A stretch of DNA of 50,457 bases from contig JAADIG010000154.1 in the NCBI GenBank assembly GCA_013151445.1, positions 1-50,457 of the forward strand, given 5' to 3'. The notes under the pieces were generated by a model that searched no databases, was not told the DNA's origin, and saw only the letters and a program-made list of their open reading frames with translations. The DNA is from Actinomycetota bacterium. Its GTDB lineage: Bacteria; Actinomycetota; Acidimicrobiia; Spongiisociales; UBA5794. Within the stretch, counting starts at the first letter, position 1, and each line of letters begins with the position of its first letter. Both the position numbers and the translations under genes were made by a program. Positions 14,747 through 22,234 of the stretch are shown here, in pieces.

Positions 14747-16612
14747 ATGACCGTTGAGGCTGCTCCCGGACCCGCGATGACGCGGACTGGTCCCAAGGGC
14801 GTGTGGGCCTGGGTAACAACCGTCGATCACAAGCGCATCGGTTTGATGTACGCCGTATCGGCCTTGTTCTTCTTCCTCACCGGCGGTCTTGAGGCCCTGC
14901 TGATTCGTCTCCAACTTGCTCAGGCCAACGGAACGATCCTGAGCGCGGATGCCTACAACCAGCTGTTTACGATGCATGGCCTGACGATGGTCTTCCTCGT
15001 GGTGATGCCAATCGCGGCCGGATTCACGAACTATTTCCTACCGATCATGATCGGTGCCAGGGACGTCGCTTTTCCCCGCCTGAACGCCTTCAGTTTCTGG
15101 TTGTTCTTGTTCTCGGGGATCTTTCTAGCATCCTCGTTTTTCCTCGGTGGTGCTCCCGACGGCGCCTGGACCGGGTATTCACCATTGGCCACCCAGGTCA
15201 AGGAATACATTCGCATGGACTTCTTTGCCCTCGGTGCGCAGATGCTCGGGATCGCATCGCTGGCCGCAGCAGTGAACTTCATTACAACGGTGTTCACGAT
15301 GCGAGCGCCGGGTATGTCGTTGTTGCGGATGCCGGTGTTTGTATGGATGGCGCTGGTCGTTCAGTTCCTGTTGTTGTTCTCGCTCCCGCTTATCGGCATC
15401 GGCTTGTTCCAGCTCTACTTCGACCGCAACCTCGGCACGGTGTTCTATGCGGCGGCAGCCGGGGCCGATCCGTTGCTGTGGCAGCACCTGTTCTGGTTGT
15501 TCGGGCATCCCGAGGTTTATGTGCTGATACTGCCGGCGATGGGGATCGTTTCGGACATCCTCCCCACCTTCTCGCGTAAACCCCTGTTCGGGTACTCGTT
15601 CGTGGTGTTTGCCGGTATCGCGATCGGATTCATGGGTTTCGGTGTGTGGTCGCACCACATGTTTACCGCCGGTATGGGCCCGCTCGCCGAGGTTGGTTTC
15701 GGGCTGGCCACGATGTTGATTGCGATCCCAACGGGAATCAAAGTATTCAACTGGATAGGCACGATGTGGGGTGGTGACGTCCGCTTTGACACCCCGATGT
15801 TATTTTCTGTCGGGTTCATTGCGATGTTCGTCATCGGCGGACTCTCGGGGGTTACCCACGCAATGGTGCCCTCGGACACCCAGCAGCATGACAGTTATTA
15901 CGTCGTTGCCCACTTCCACTACGTGCTCTTTGGTGGCGCCATCTTTGGGTATGTCGCGGGTGTCTATTACTGGTTCGGGAAGTGGACCGGGCGGATGATG
16001 AACGAGAAGATTGGCAAGTGGCACTTCTGGATCATGCTCCTTGGTTTCAACCTGACCTTCGCTCCGATGCATTTCCTCGGACTCAACGGTATGCCACGAC
16101 GAACGTATCGTTACGGAGAGGGGCTCGGTTTCGACACGTGGAACCTGGTGTCGACCATCGGTGCCTTTGTGATTGCGATCGCTGTATTGGTGTTCATCTA
16201 TAACCTGGTCTGGTCCTACTTCAAGGGGGACGTTGCCGGGAACGACCCTTGGGACGGCCGTACTCTCGAATGGTCGACACCGTCGCCGACACCCCTGTAC
16301 AACTTCGATGTTGTGCCCGAAGTGCACGGACTCGACGACTGGTGGCACCGTAAGTACGACGAAGACGACGAGGGCCGCCTCGTGCTGCGTGAGGACCAGC
16401 CGGAGCCGGCCGTGCTGCTTGAGGATGCATCCCACATTCACCTGCCGTCGGATTCCTTCTACCCAGTGTTGACCGCGTTCGGGATCGTCATCATTGGATA
16501 TGGATTGCTCTACGTTCCGGTTGGGTTCTGGTTCGCCGGTCTGGGTGCGCTTGTCACGTTGTGGGGTTTCTTTGGCTGGAGCCTTGAACCGGTCGCGAAG
16601 GAGACTCACTAA
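14747..16612 (+). CDS. ctaD: Cytochrome c oxidase subunit I
   Basis: A 621-residue haem-copper oxidase core with about 14 hydrophobic helices, the length typical of caa3 subunit I. Visible ligands are the low-spin haem histidine in TMHGLTMVF, CuB ligands in HPEVY and HH of WSHHMF, and haem histidines in AHFHYVLFGG. The HPEVY tyrosine is the cross-linked active-site residue of A-type oxidases. It reduces oxygen to water and pumps protons across the cell membrane. The ATG directly follows the ctaC stop. Two extra C-terminal helices (about 545-600) follow a charged loop. Confidence 0.96.
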   Translation: MTVEAAPGPAMTRTGPKGVWAWVTTVDHKRIGLMYAVSALFFFLTGGLEALLIRLQLAQANGTILSADAYNQLFTMHGLTMVFLVVMPIAAGFTNYFLPIMIGARDVAFPRLNAFSFWLFLFSGIFLASSFFLGGAPDGAWTGYSPLATQVKEYIRMDFFALGAQMLGIASLAAAVNFITTVFTMRAPGMSLLRMPVFVWMALVVQFLLLFSLPLIGIGLFQLYFDRNLGTVFYAAAAGADPLLWQHLFWLFGHPEVYVLILPAMGIVSDILPTFSRKPLFGYSFVVFAGIAIGFMGFGVWSHHMFTAGMGPLAEVGFGLATMLIAIPTGIKVFNWIGTMWGGDVRFDTPMLFSVGFIAMFVIGGLSGVTHAMVPSDTQQHDSYYVVAHFHYVLFGGAIFGYVAGVYYWFGKWTGRMMNEKIGKWHFWIMLLGFNLTFAPMHFLGLNGMPRRTYRYGEGLGFDTWNLVSTIGAFVIAIAVLVFIYNLVWSYFKGDVAGNDPWDGRTLEWSTPSPTPLYNFDVVPEVHGLDDWWHRKYDEDDEGRLVLREDQPEPAVLLEDASHIHLPSDSFYPVLTAFGIVIIGYGLLYVPVGFWFAGLGALVTLWGFFGWSLEPVAKETH

Positions 16613-16614
16613 CT

Positions 16615-17229
16615 ATGTCGACCACAACGACTGAAGAGGCTCAAACGACCGGTGACGGGCACGACGAGGGTGTTCACGACATTGTCCACATTCGCAAGAC
16701 AGCAATGTGGGTATTTCTCGGTTCGGAGGCGATGTTCTTTGCGGCGATGATCTCGTCGTTCCTGCTGTATCGCACAACAACTAACGGTGGACCGGGGTCG
16801 GAACTCTTTGAGATTCCGTTTACCTCAGCCAGCTCGTTCGTACTGCTGATGAGCTCGCTCACGATGGTGCTTGCACACCATTCGTTCGGTCGTCAGGACA
16901 TGCGCCAAACCCGCATCTGGCTCGTCGCCACCGCACTGTTGGGTGCCACATTTCTGGCGGGACAGATATTCGAGTTCACGGTGTTCTTCGAGGAAGGCCT
17001 CAAGCCCGGGACGAGCCCCTTCGGGTCGGCGTTCTATATGCTCACCGGGTTCCATGGGATCCACGTCTTTGTCGGGGTGCTCTTGTTAACCGCCATGGTG
17101 ATCCTGTCTTCCACGGGTCGCCTCAAACCGGATAGCGGACTCAATGTTGAATTGGTCGGGCTGTACTGGCACTTCGTTGATATCGTTTGGATCGTTATTT
17201 TCACCGTCGTCTACCTTCTCCAGGTGTGA
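16615..17229 (+). CDS. ctaE: Cytochrome c oxidase subunit III
   Basis: A 204-residue membrane protein with five helices, the short bacterial form of subunit III. Family marks are KTAMWVFLGSEAMFFAAMIS, the acidic residue in helix 3 (GQIFEF), GFHGIHVFVGV and the final YWHFVDIVWIVIF. It binds subunit I and stabilises the oxidase. The gene starts two bases after the ctaD stop. Confidence 0.95.
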   Translation: MSTTTTEEAQTTGDGHDEGVHDIVHIRKTAMWVFLGSEAMFFAAMISSFLLYRTTTNGGPGSELFEIPFTSASSFVLLMSSLTMVLAHHSFGRQDMRQTRIWLVATALLGATFLAGQIFEFTVFFEEGLKPGTSPFGSAFYMLTGFHGIHVFVGVLLLTAMVILSSTGRLKPDSGLNVELVGLYWHFVDIVWIVIFTVVYLLQV

Positions 17230-17231
17230 GC

Positions 17232-17519
17232 ATGTCCGACATCGCACATGAGGGGCTTCAACCGAAGCAGTACTGGCTGATCGCACTTGTTCTTGCGATC
17301 ATCACCGCCGCTGAGGTAGCCATTCTTGAAATTCAGGCATTCGAGCCCGTAAAAGTACCGCTCCTGATCGGGTTATCCACCGTCAAGTTTGCCGCGGTTG
17401 TTGGGCTGTTCATGCACCTGAAGTTTGGGGCAACGGTACAAAAGGCCGTGTTCATGATCGGTCTCGCCGGTGCGGTGATCTTGTTCTCGGTTGTTTTGCT
17501 CGTCATGGGTGCCTTCTGA
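17232..17519 (+). CDS. ctaF: Cytochrome c oxidase subunit IV (prokaryotic type)
   Basis: A 95-residue protein with three membrane helices (about 15-34, 43-61 and 68-90), matching the bacterial COX4/CtaF family, with FAAVVGLFMHLKFG as the conserved core. It is a small accessory subunit of the caa3 oxidase. The ATG at 17232 is two bases after the ctaE stop. Confidence 0.9.
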   Translation: MSDIAHEGLQPKQYWLIALVLAIITAAEVAILEIQAFEPVKVPLLIGLSTVKFAAVVGLFMHLKFGATVQKAVFMIGLAGAVILFSVVLLVMGAF

Positions 17520-17522
17520 CTC

Positions 17523-18416
17523 GTGTCTGCGGTGCCCCCCGTCATTGTTGATGCACCGACAACGGTCGCCGAGGTTCTCGCTTTCCACGTAGATCTGGAT
17601 GTCATCGCGGTCGTTGTTGCATTGCTCCTGATATTTCACCTCGGCATTCGGCGTCTCGGACCGCGCTTCGCACCACCGGGGGAGCCGGCGGTGACTCGTC
17701 GTCAATCGCTTCGATACCACGCTGGAGTGCTCATTCTCCTGTTTGTGAGTGGTTGGCCGATCGGGGACATCGGTGTCGGCAGTCTCTTCATGGCGCATAT
17801 GGTTGAGCATTTGTCGCTGAGTTTTGTCATCCCACCCCTGCTGATAACCGGCACTCCGTCGTGGTTGCTCGGGGTGCTGCTGAAGCCGGTGATGCCGGTG
17901 TTGAGAATCATGGCCAAACCGATGGTGGCGCTGTTTGTGTTCAACGCGGTTCTCGCCGCGATGATGATGCCCGCGTCGGTGAATCTGATGCTGACAAACG
18001 AACCGTTCCACCTCGCCAGCCATATCGTATTGTTTGCGTCGGCGTCGCTGATGTGGTTCCCCATCCTGGGCTCGGTGCCCGGGCTCCCTGCGTTGGCTCC
18101 GTTCTATCGCCTGGGGTATTTGTTTCTCCAGTCGCTGGTGCCCACTATCCCGGCCACTTTCCTAACGCTCGGTGCGAGACCGCTCTACCCGATCTATGAG
18201 CAGCTGCCGCGTCTTTGGGGCATACCGGTTTATGAGGACCAGGTCCTCTCCGGACTCATCATGAAAATCGGGGGTGGATTACTCCTGTGGGGATTCATCA
18301 CGTACTACTTCTTTACGTGGCATGCCCAGGAGCACGACCTGTCCTTGCGTGGATCACGAGACGGTGTCCAGGGCACCTCGAAAGAGATCTCTCGGAAGTC
18401 GTCGACACGTCCGTAG
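17523..18416 (+). CDS. ctaG: Caa3-type oxidase assembly factor, CtaG family
   Basis: A 297-residue protein with about seven membrane helices, of the caa3_CtaG family of Gram-positive bacteria (not the Cox11-type CtaG). Conserved features include FMAHMVEHLSLSFVIPPLL, HLASHIVLFASASLMWFPI and many histidines facing one side of the membrane, consistent with a role in copper delivery to the oxidase. The start is GTG 17523, three bases after the ctaF stop. It ends the oxidase operon and is convergent with the next gene. Confidence 0.88.
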   Translation: MSAVPPVIVDAPTTVAEVLAFHVDLDVIAVVVALLLIFHLGIRRLGPRFAPPGEPAVTRRQSLRYHAGVLILLFVSGWPIGDIGVGSLFMAHMVEHLSLSFVIPPLLITGTPSWLLGVLLKPVMPVLRIMAKPMVALFVFNAVLAAMMMPASVNLMLTNEPFHLASHIVLFASASLMWFPILGSVPGLPALAPFYRLGYLFLQSLVPTIPATFLTLGARPLYPIYEQLPRLWGIPVYEDQVLSGLIMKIGGGLLLWGFITYYFFTWHAQEHDLSLRGSRDGVQGTSKEISRKSSTRP

Positions 18417-18459
18417 TGTGTTCCCCGGTTGTTCCCACCGTCCGCGGAGAGCGACCGTC

Positions 18460-19176
18460 CTACTTGGTGGATTCCCAGGGTCGTGTCGCTAGAAGGGCGG
18501 CGCCACCGAGAACGAGTGCGCCGACAAGACTGAAAAGCACGACCGCTCCGACCTTTGACGATGCGAGGAGCAGCCGCGAGAGGCCGAATGCGACAGCCGC
18601 TGCGGTGACACCGGCAATGATGGGCCATCCGATGGCGCGTCCGGTTTCGCGCAGGAACCCGGCGGTCGTTAGCGGTACCGCAGATCCGGTGAACCCGACC
18701 GCATGGGGGTGCGAGATAGTGTTTGCGAACATCGCAATCATGGCCCCCACGATGCCGCCGGTCACGACAGCGATGAGTGCCATTCGTAGTATCGGGATCG
18801 TGACGTTGCCACCGTCGATTTCGCCAGCGAGGGCGAGCAGTCCCCGGGTGATCGGGAAACCGACGGCTGCGCCAAGTACTGCCCCAACACTTGCAACATA
18901 CCGGGCCGGGTAACGCTCCCTTGCTGGGTCGGACCGTGTGCCGGCCGCATACCCGACGAGGGCCATCGCGGCACCTCCGACAAGGCCGATGACGAGAAGT
19001 GCGAGAAAAAGTGCGCCGTGGGTCACCACGATGGTGGTGCCACCTGGTGTACCCAACGCAGCGGTTTCGATCGAGGACATCGCCGTCAAGGGTCCAAACA
19101 ACGCAAACGCACCGAGACCAAAGAGAGCACCCGCTACAACGCCGTATCCGGCGACTCTCGTTCCGTTTGCTTGCAT
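18460..19176 (-). CDS. Polytopic membrane protein of unknown function
   Basis: A 238-residue protein rich in Gly, Ala and Val with about six hydrophobic helices and no catalytic motif I can recognise. The sequence FGLGAFALFGPLTAM and GALLGxxxGFPITRG-type segments give it the look of a small-molecule permease or a structural membrane protein. It follows the LCP cluster on the same strand, with a hairpin between, so it may be a separate unit. Confidence 0.75.
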   Translation of the reverse strand: MQANGTRVAGYGVVAGALFGLGAFALFGPLTAMSSIETAALGTPGGTTIVVTHGALFLALLVIGLVGGAAMALVGYAAGTRSDPARERYPARYVASVGAVLGAAVGFPITRGLLALAGEIDGGNVTIPILRMALIAVVTGGIVGAMIAMFANTISHPHAVGFTGSAVPLTTAGFLRETGRAIGWPIIAGVTAAAVAFGLSRLLLASSKVGAVVLFSLVGALVLGGAALLATRPWESTK

Positions 19177-19262
19177 CGTTGTTCAATCTCCACTGTGATG
19201 ACGCGAATGGTGCCTGAGGGCCCCTGATCGAGGGCAGTGTAGCGTCGAAAGTGCAGGCTTCC

Positions 19263-19283
19263 GAGTCGCTGCCACCGCGACTC
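19263..19283 (-). terminator. Hairpin downstream of the LCP cluster
   Basis: GAGTCGC, seven bases, GCGACTC: a perfect 7-bp stem 20 bases after the stop at 19304. It has no U-tract, so it is either a weak or Rho-assisted terminator or an mRNA-stabilising element. Confidence 0.35.
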
Positions 19284-19303
19284 CGGTGCTCGAGTAGAGG
19301 CTG

Positions 19304-20218
19304 TTACGTCTTGCAGACATCGGGGGAGTAGATCCCCCGGACGATGCCAGTGTCTGCGATTGACGTCAATGGACCCCACAGGAGGAGGTCGCCGCTGTTC
19401 TTGGAGAGCAACCGGAACACGGTTGCACCCGTGTTCGGGTCCAACTCCTTGCGGAGGTCGAACGATGACTTGTAGATTCGGTCGAGATCGGACACACGAT
19501 CCGACAGCGCCAACCCGGACAGTGTCTTGAGTTGGGACCCGGGTGCGTCGGCGGATCCCTCAAATTTTAGGTCGAGGCGATAACCGACGAATTTTGCGTC
19601 CGACCCTTCGCCGCGAGCTACCGCCTTGAACGTACCCCATTGGACGATGCGTTCGGTGTCGCCCACACAAACACCGTACCCCCCAATGGATGCCGTTGGA
19701 CCGGTGTCGTCGTCGGGTGCACCTAAACTTGCGACCAGGCGGCCAAACGCTTGATCTGCGGGTACTCCGAACTCAATGGGCCCGATTCCGTTGGTCTGCA
19801 ACGTGAGTTCGGAGACCGGGATTGCCTCTCCGACCGGTGTGATGCCACCTGCCGTGGGATCAACGGGCGTTGTGGTGCTGCCCGCGGCGGTATCGGGCAC
19901 CGTGGTCGACGTTGTTCCGTCACCCGGCGTTTGTGTGTTATCCCCGGGTGTCGCGGTGGTCGTCGTCGTGTTTGTCGGTGCGGCAACGTTGTCGTTCCCT
20001 CCACCGATCAGTTTGACTGTGGCCAGGCTCAACGCGACGAGGAGAAGGCCAACGATCAGGCCGGTGAGCGCGGGGGCTCGAGGTGGTGTCGCCGCGGGGA
20101 CGTCCGAGTCCTCAAGGTCCGGCACCGTATCGGAGCTGGACAGATCAGAGAGCCCGTCATACGGGTCAAAGAGCCCGTCATACAGGTCGTCTGGGCCGTC
20201 ATCAAACTTGTCGCTCAC
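19304..20218 (-). CDS. Membrane protein with LCP-cluster extracellular domain (paralogue 2)
   Basis: A 304-residue protein: acidic cytoplasmic N-terminus (1-45) with three YDGL-like repeats, one membrane helix (about 50-71), a Thr/Pro linker rich in TTTT (75-130), and an extracellular domain (about 134-304). This domain is homologous by eye to the C-terminal domain of 22231-23775. Shared marks are GPxxFG, GRLxAxxGxPD, a G-C pair, the FVGYR segment, LxTLSG, FRLLS, LLLxGP and the ending GIYSxDxC. Two cysteines (about 184 and 302) are conserved between the copies and could form a disulfide. No known family is recognised beyond a loose likeness to small actinobacterial exported domains. GTG 20218 has GGAAG seven bases upstream; GTG 20239 is possible. 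It lies 84 bases after the LCP fusion gene. Confidence 0.82.
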   Translation of the reverse strand: MSDKFDDGPDDLYDGLFDPYDGLSDLSSSDTVPDLEDSDVPAATPPRAPALTGLIVGLLLVALSLATVKLIGGGNDNVAAPTNTTTTTATPGDNTQTPGDGTTSTTVPDTAAGSTTTPVDPTAGGITPVGEAIPVSELTLQTNGIGPIEFGVPADQAFGRLVASLGAPDDDTGPTASIGGYGVCVGDTERIVQWGTFKAVARGEGSDAKFVGYRLDLKFEGSADAPGSQLKTLSGLALSDRVSDLDRIYKSSFDLRKELDPNTGATVFRLLSKNSGDLLLWGPLTSIADTGIVRGIYSPDVCKT

Positions 20219-20302
20219 AGGGTCACTTCCGTTGCACACGGGGGCAGTGTGTCACCGGCATTGTATGCGGGTCGCCGCCACAAGCACAGCCTTTCGTTCC
20301 CG

Positions 20303-22234
20303 CTATGACAACGCCTTTGAGATTCGGTCGGGGTACGCCTCGTTAAGGATGTCTTCGAACGAGCGGGTGGGCAGCAGTACGTATTTGACGGTGCCGTCCG
20401 GGTTCTCGACTGTGTAGTCCTTTACCGGAATGGAAAGGCGGTGGATTTCGTCCAGGTTTGTTGAGCGGAAACCCCAGGCGAGCCGCACCGCATCGGGGAG
20501 GCTGAGCTGGTCGTCGAGAGTGAAGGCGTTGGAGAGGCCTCTCACTGTTCCCATCAGCTCGGACACCGAACTGAAGTTCTTGGCCTTCGAGAATAGCGCC
20601 AGGACCATCTCCTGCTGGCGTTGGTTTCGGGTGAGGTCGGTGACCCCCGGCATGATGCGCCACCGGCCATTTACTAGTTCCTGCGTGGTCCGTGATCGGA
20701 CCCATGCAAGTGCCTGGTCCCCCGAGGCGAGTGTGCAGCCGCCGGGGAGATTGAGGTCGGCCTTGCGGTCACGAACCGGGTACTCCGTACAGATCTCGAT
20801 GCCACCAAGCTCATCCACGATTTCCTCGAACCCCGCGAAGGTGAAGAGGGCAAAGTGGTCCACGGGTATTCCCGTGAAGTCGGACACCGTGAGGGCGAGC
20901 AACGTGGGTCCGTTGATCTCATCGCGGCACCCAAAGAAGGTCACGTTGATACGGGTGTAGTTCTGTCGACAACGGTTCGGGAGGTAGAGATCGCGGGGGA
21001 GCGAGACCATGGCCGGGGTCGAGCCGTCGTTCGGATCAAGCAGCAGGACGACGACATCGGCCCGCTTCTCGCTCTCGTCGGTTCCAACGATGAGATAGGT
21101 CGTGAATTCGCTGGAATCGGCTGGCGGGGATGAAACCGGGGGTATCACTACTTCATCAAACTCGGGCAGTTCCAGTGCGTCTGCCGGGAGTGGTTCCAGA
21201 AGATCTGCGGCTGCGGCGAGGTCGTTCACGACCGTTTGACGGCCGCTCCAGGTGCGCAATGCTTGATATCCCGTCCAGGCGCTGAACCCAGCGAGAATCA
21301 GCAGCCCCGTGGCGACAGACCGTAGCGCCATGCCCCGCCAGGTCACTCGACCCGATGGTCTGCGTGCCGATCGGGAAATGTAACCAACGATTGGTGCCCC
21401 GCTGTCCCGGTGTGCGGTAGCGGCATTCTCCAGGGCCTGGGCGGTGGTGTGCTCATTGATGACGAGGATCGTCCCGTCGGCATGGGCACCGATGCCGGTG
21501 TCGACGTGTGACCAGAACGCCGGAGGTACGTCGACGAGGATCAGGTCGGTGCCGTCGGCGATCTGATCCAGGGCGGAGGCGACAGTGGCCGATCCGAGGA
21601 TGGTTTCGTCGTCACCGATCTCCCCGGCGGGGACCATCGGTAGGCGTTTGGTGGGACCGACGGCCCACAGCCGGGCCGATCGTGCAAGATCGGATTCTCC
21701 GCGAGCTAACTCGGCGAGTCCGGGTGAGGAACCGGTGTGGACAAAACGCGAGAGGCCACGCTGGGACATGTCTCCGTCAACAAGGATCACCCTGCGGTTA
21801 TCGAGAGTCATGGCAAATGCGAGGTTCATCGCAACGGTGCTTGATCCGATCCCGGGGGACACACCGGCGATCTGGAGAATCTGCCCGGTCGTTTCAGCCT
21901 CGACCCGACGGGCGATGTCGCGGTACTCGGCCGCTGCAGAACTTTCCGGGTCGACGAGGGTTGGGCTGGGCGAATCGGTGTACGCCGAAATGTTTCCGAG
22001 GTGCACCGTTCCTGCCACCGGAGCCAGCCGTCGCGCCTGGTACCGACGTGCGAGGATGAGCCAACCGAGCCCGGCTACCAGTCCTGAGGTAGCTCCCGTA
22101 ACCATCATTGCGGTAGGCGTGCTCCATGTCGCGGTGACGATGCCGAAGAGTACGATCGCGGCGATCAATGGAAGCAGGGTTCGTACGGTGAAGAATCGAC
22201 GGGATCGGCGGCGGCGGCGCTTGAATAACTTCAT
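20303..22234 (-). CDS. Fusion of degenerate BY-kinase-like ATPase and LCP phosphotransferase
   Basis: A 643-residue membrane protein. Two helices (about 18-36 and 45-62) precede a cytoplasmic P-loop domain (about 95-290) of the CpsD/Wzc BY-kinase type: it has an A' motif VILVDGDMS (D153) and LILVDVPP (D235). The Walker A loop reads GVSPGIGSST (124-133), with serine 131 where the catalytic lysine should be, and there is no C-terminal Tyr cluster. A third helix (about 303-325) crosses the membrane. Residues 377-550 are an LCP (LytR-CpsA-Psr) domain with R391/D393, SLPRD (R414, D415) and DLTRNQRQQ (R536, R539). LCP enzymes move glycopolymers from lipid carrier to cell wall. The ATG overlaps the upstream stop as ATGA. 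Confidence 0.9.
   Translation of the reverse strand: MKLFKRRRRRSRRFFTVRTLLPLIAAIVLFGIVTATWSTPTAMMVTGATSGLVAGLGWLILARRYQARRLAPVAGTVHLGNISAYTDSPSPTLVDPESSAAAEYRDIARRVEAETTGQILQIAGVSPGIGSSTVAMNLAFAMTLDNRRVILVDGDMSQRGLSRFVHTGSSPGLAELARGESDLARSARLWAVGPTKRLPMVPAGEIGDDETILGSATVASALDQIADGTDLILVDVPPAFWSHVDTGIGAHADGTILVINEHTTAQALENAATAHRDSGAPIVGYISRSARRPSGRVTWRGMALRSVATGLLILAGFSAWTGYQALRTWSGRQTVVNDLAAAADLLEPLPADALELPEFDEVVIPPVSSPPADSSEFTTYLIVGTDESEKRADVVVLLLDPNDGSTPAMVSLPRDLYLPNRCRQNYTRINVTFFGCRDEINGPTLLALTVSDFTGIPVDHFALFTFAGFEEIVDELGGIEICTEYPVRDRKADLNLPGGCTLASGDQALAWVRSRTTQELVNGRWRIMPGVTDLTRNQRQQEMVLALFSKAKNFSSVSELMGTVRGLSNAFTLDDQLSLPDAVRLAWGFRSTNLDEIHRLSIPVKDYTVENPDGTVKYVLLPTRSFEDILNEAYPDRISKALS

Noticed and set aside
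15800-16609. Minus-strand frame opposite the end of ctaD
   Set aside because: His/Arg/Glu-rich mirror of membrane-helix codons; no support.
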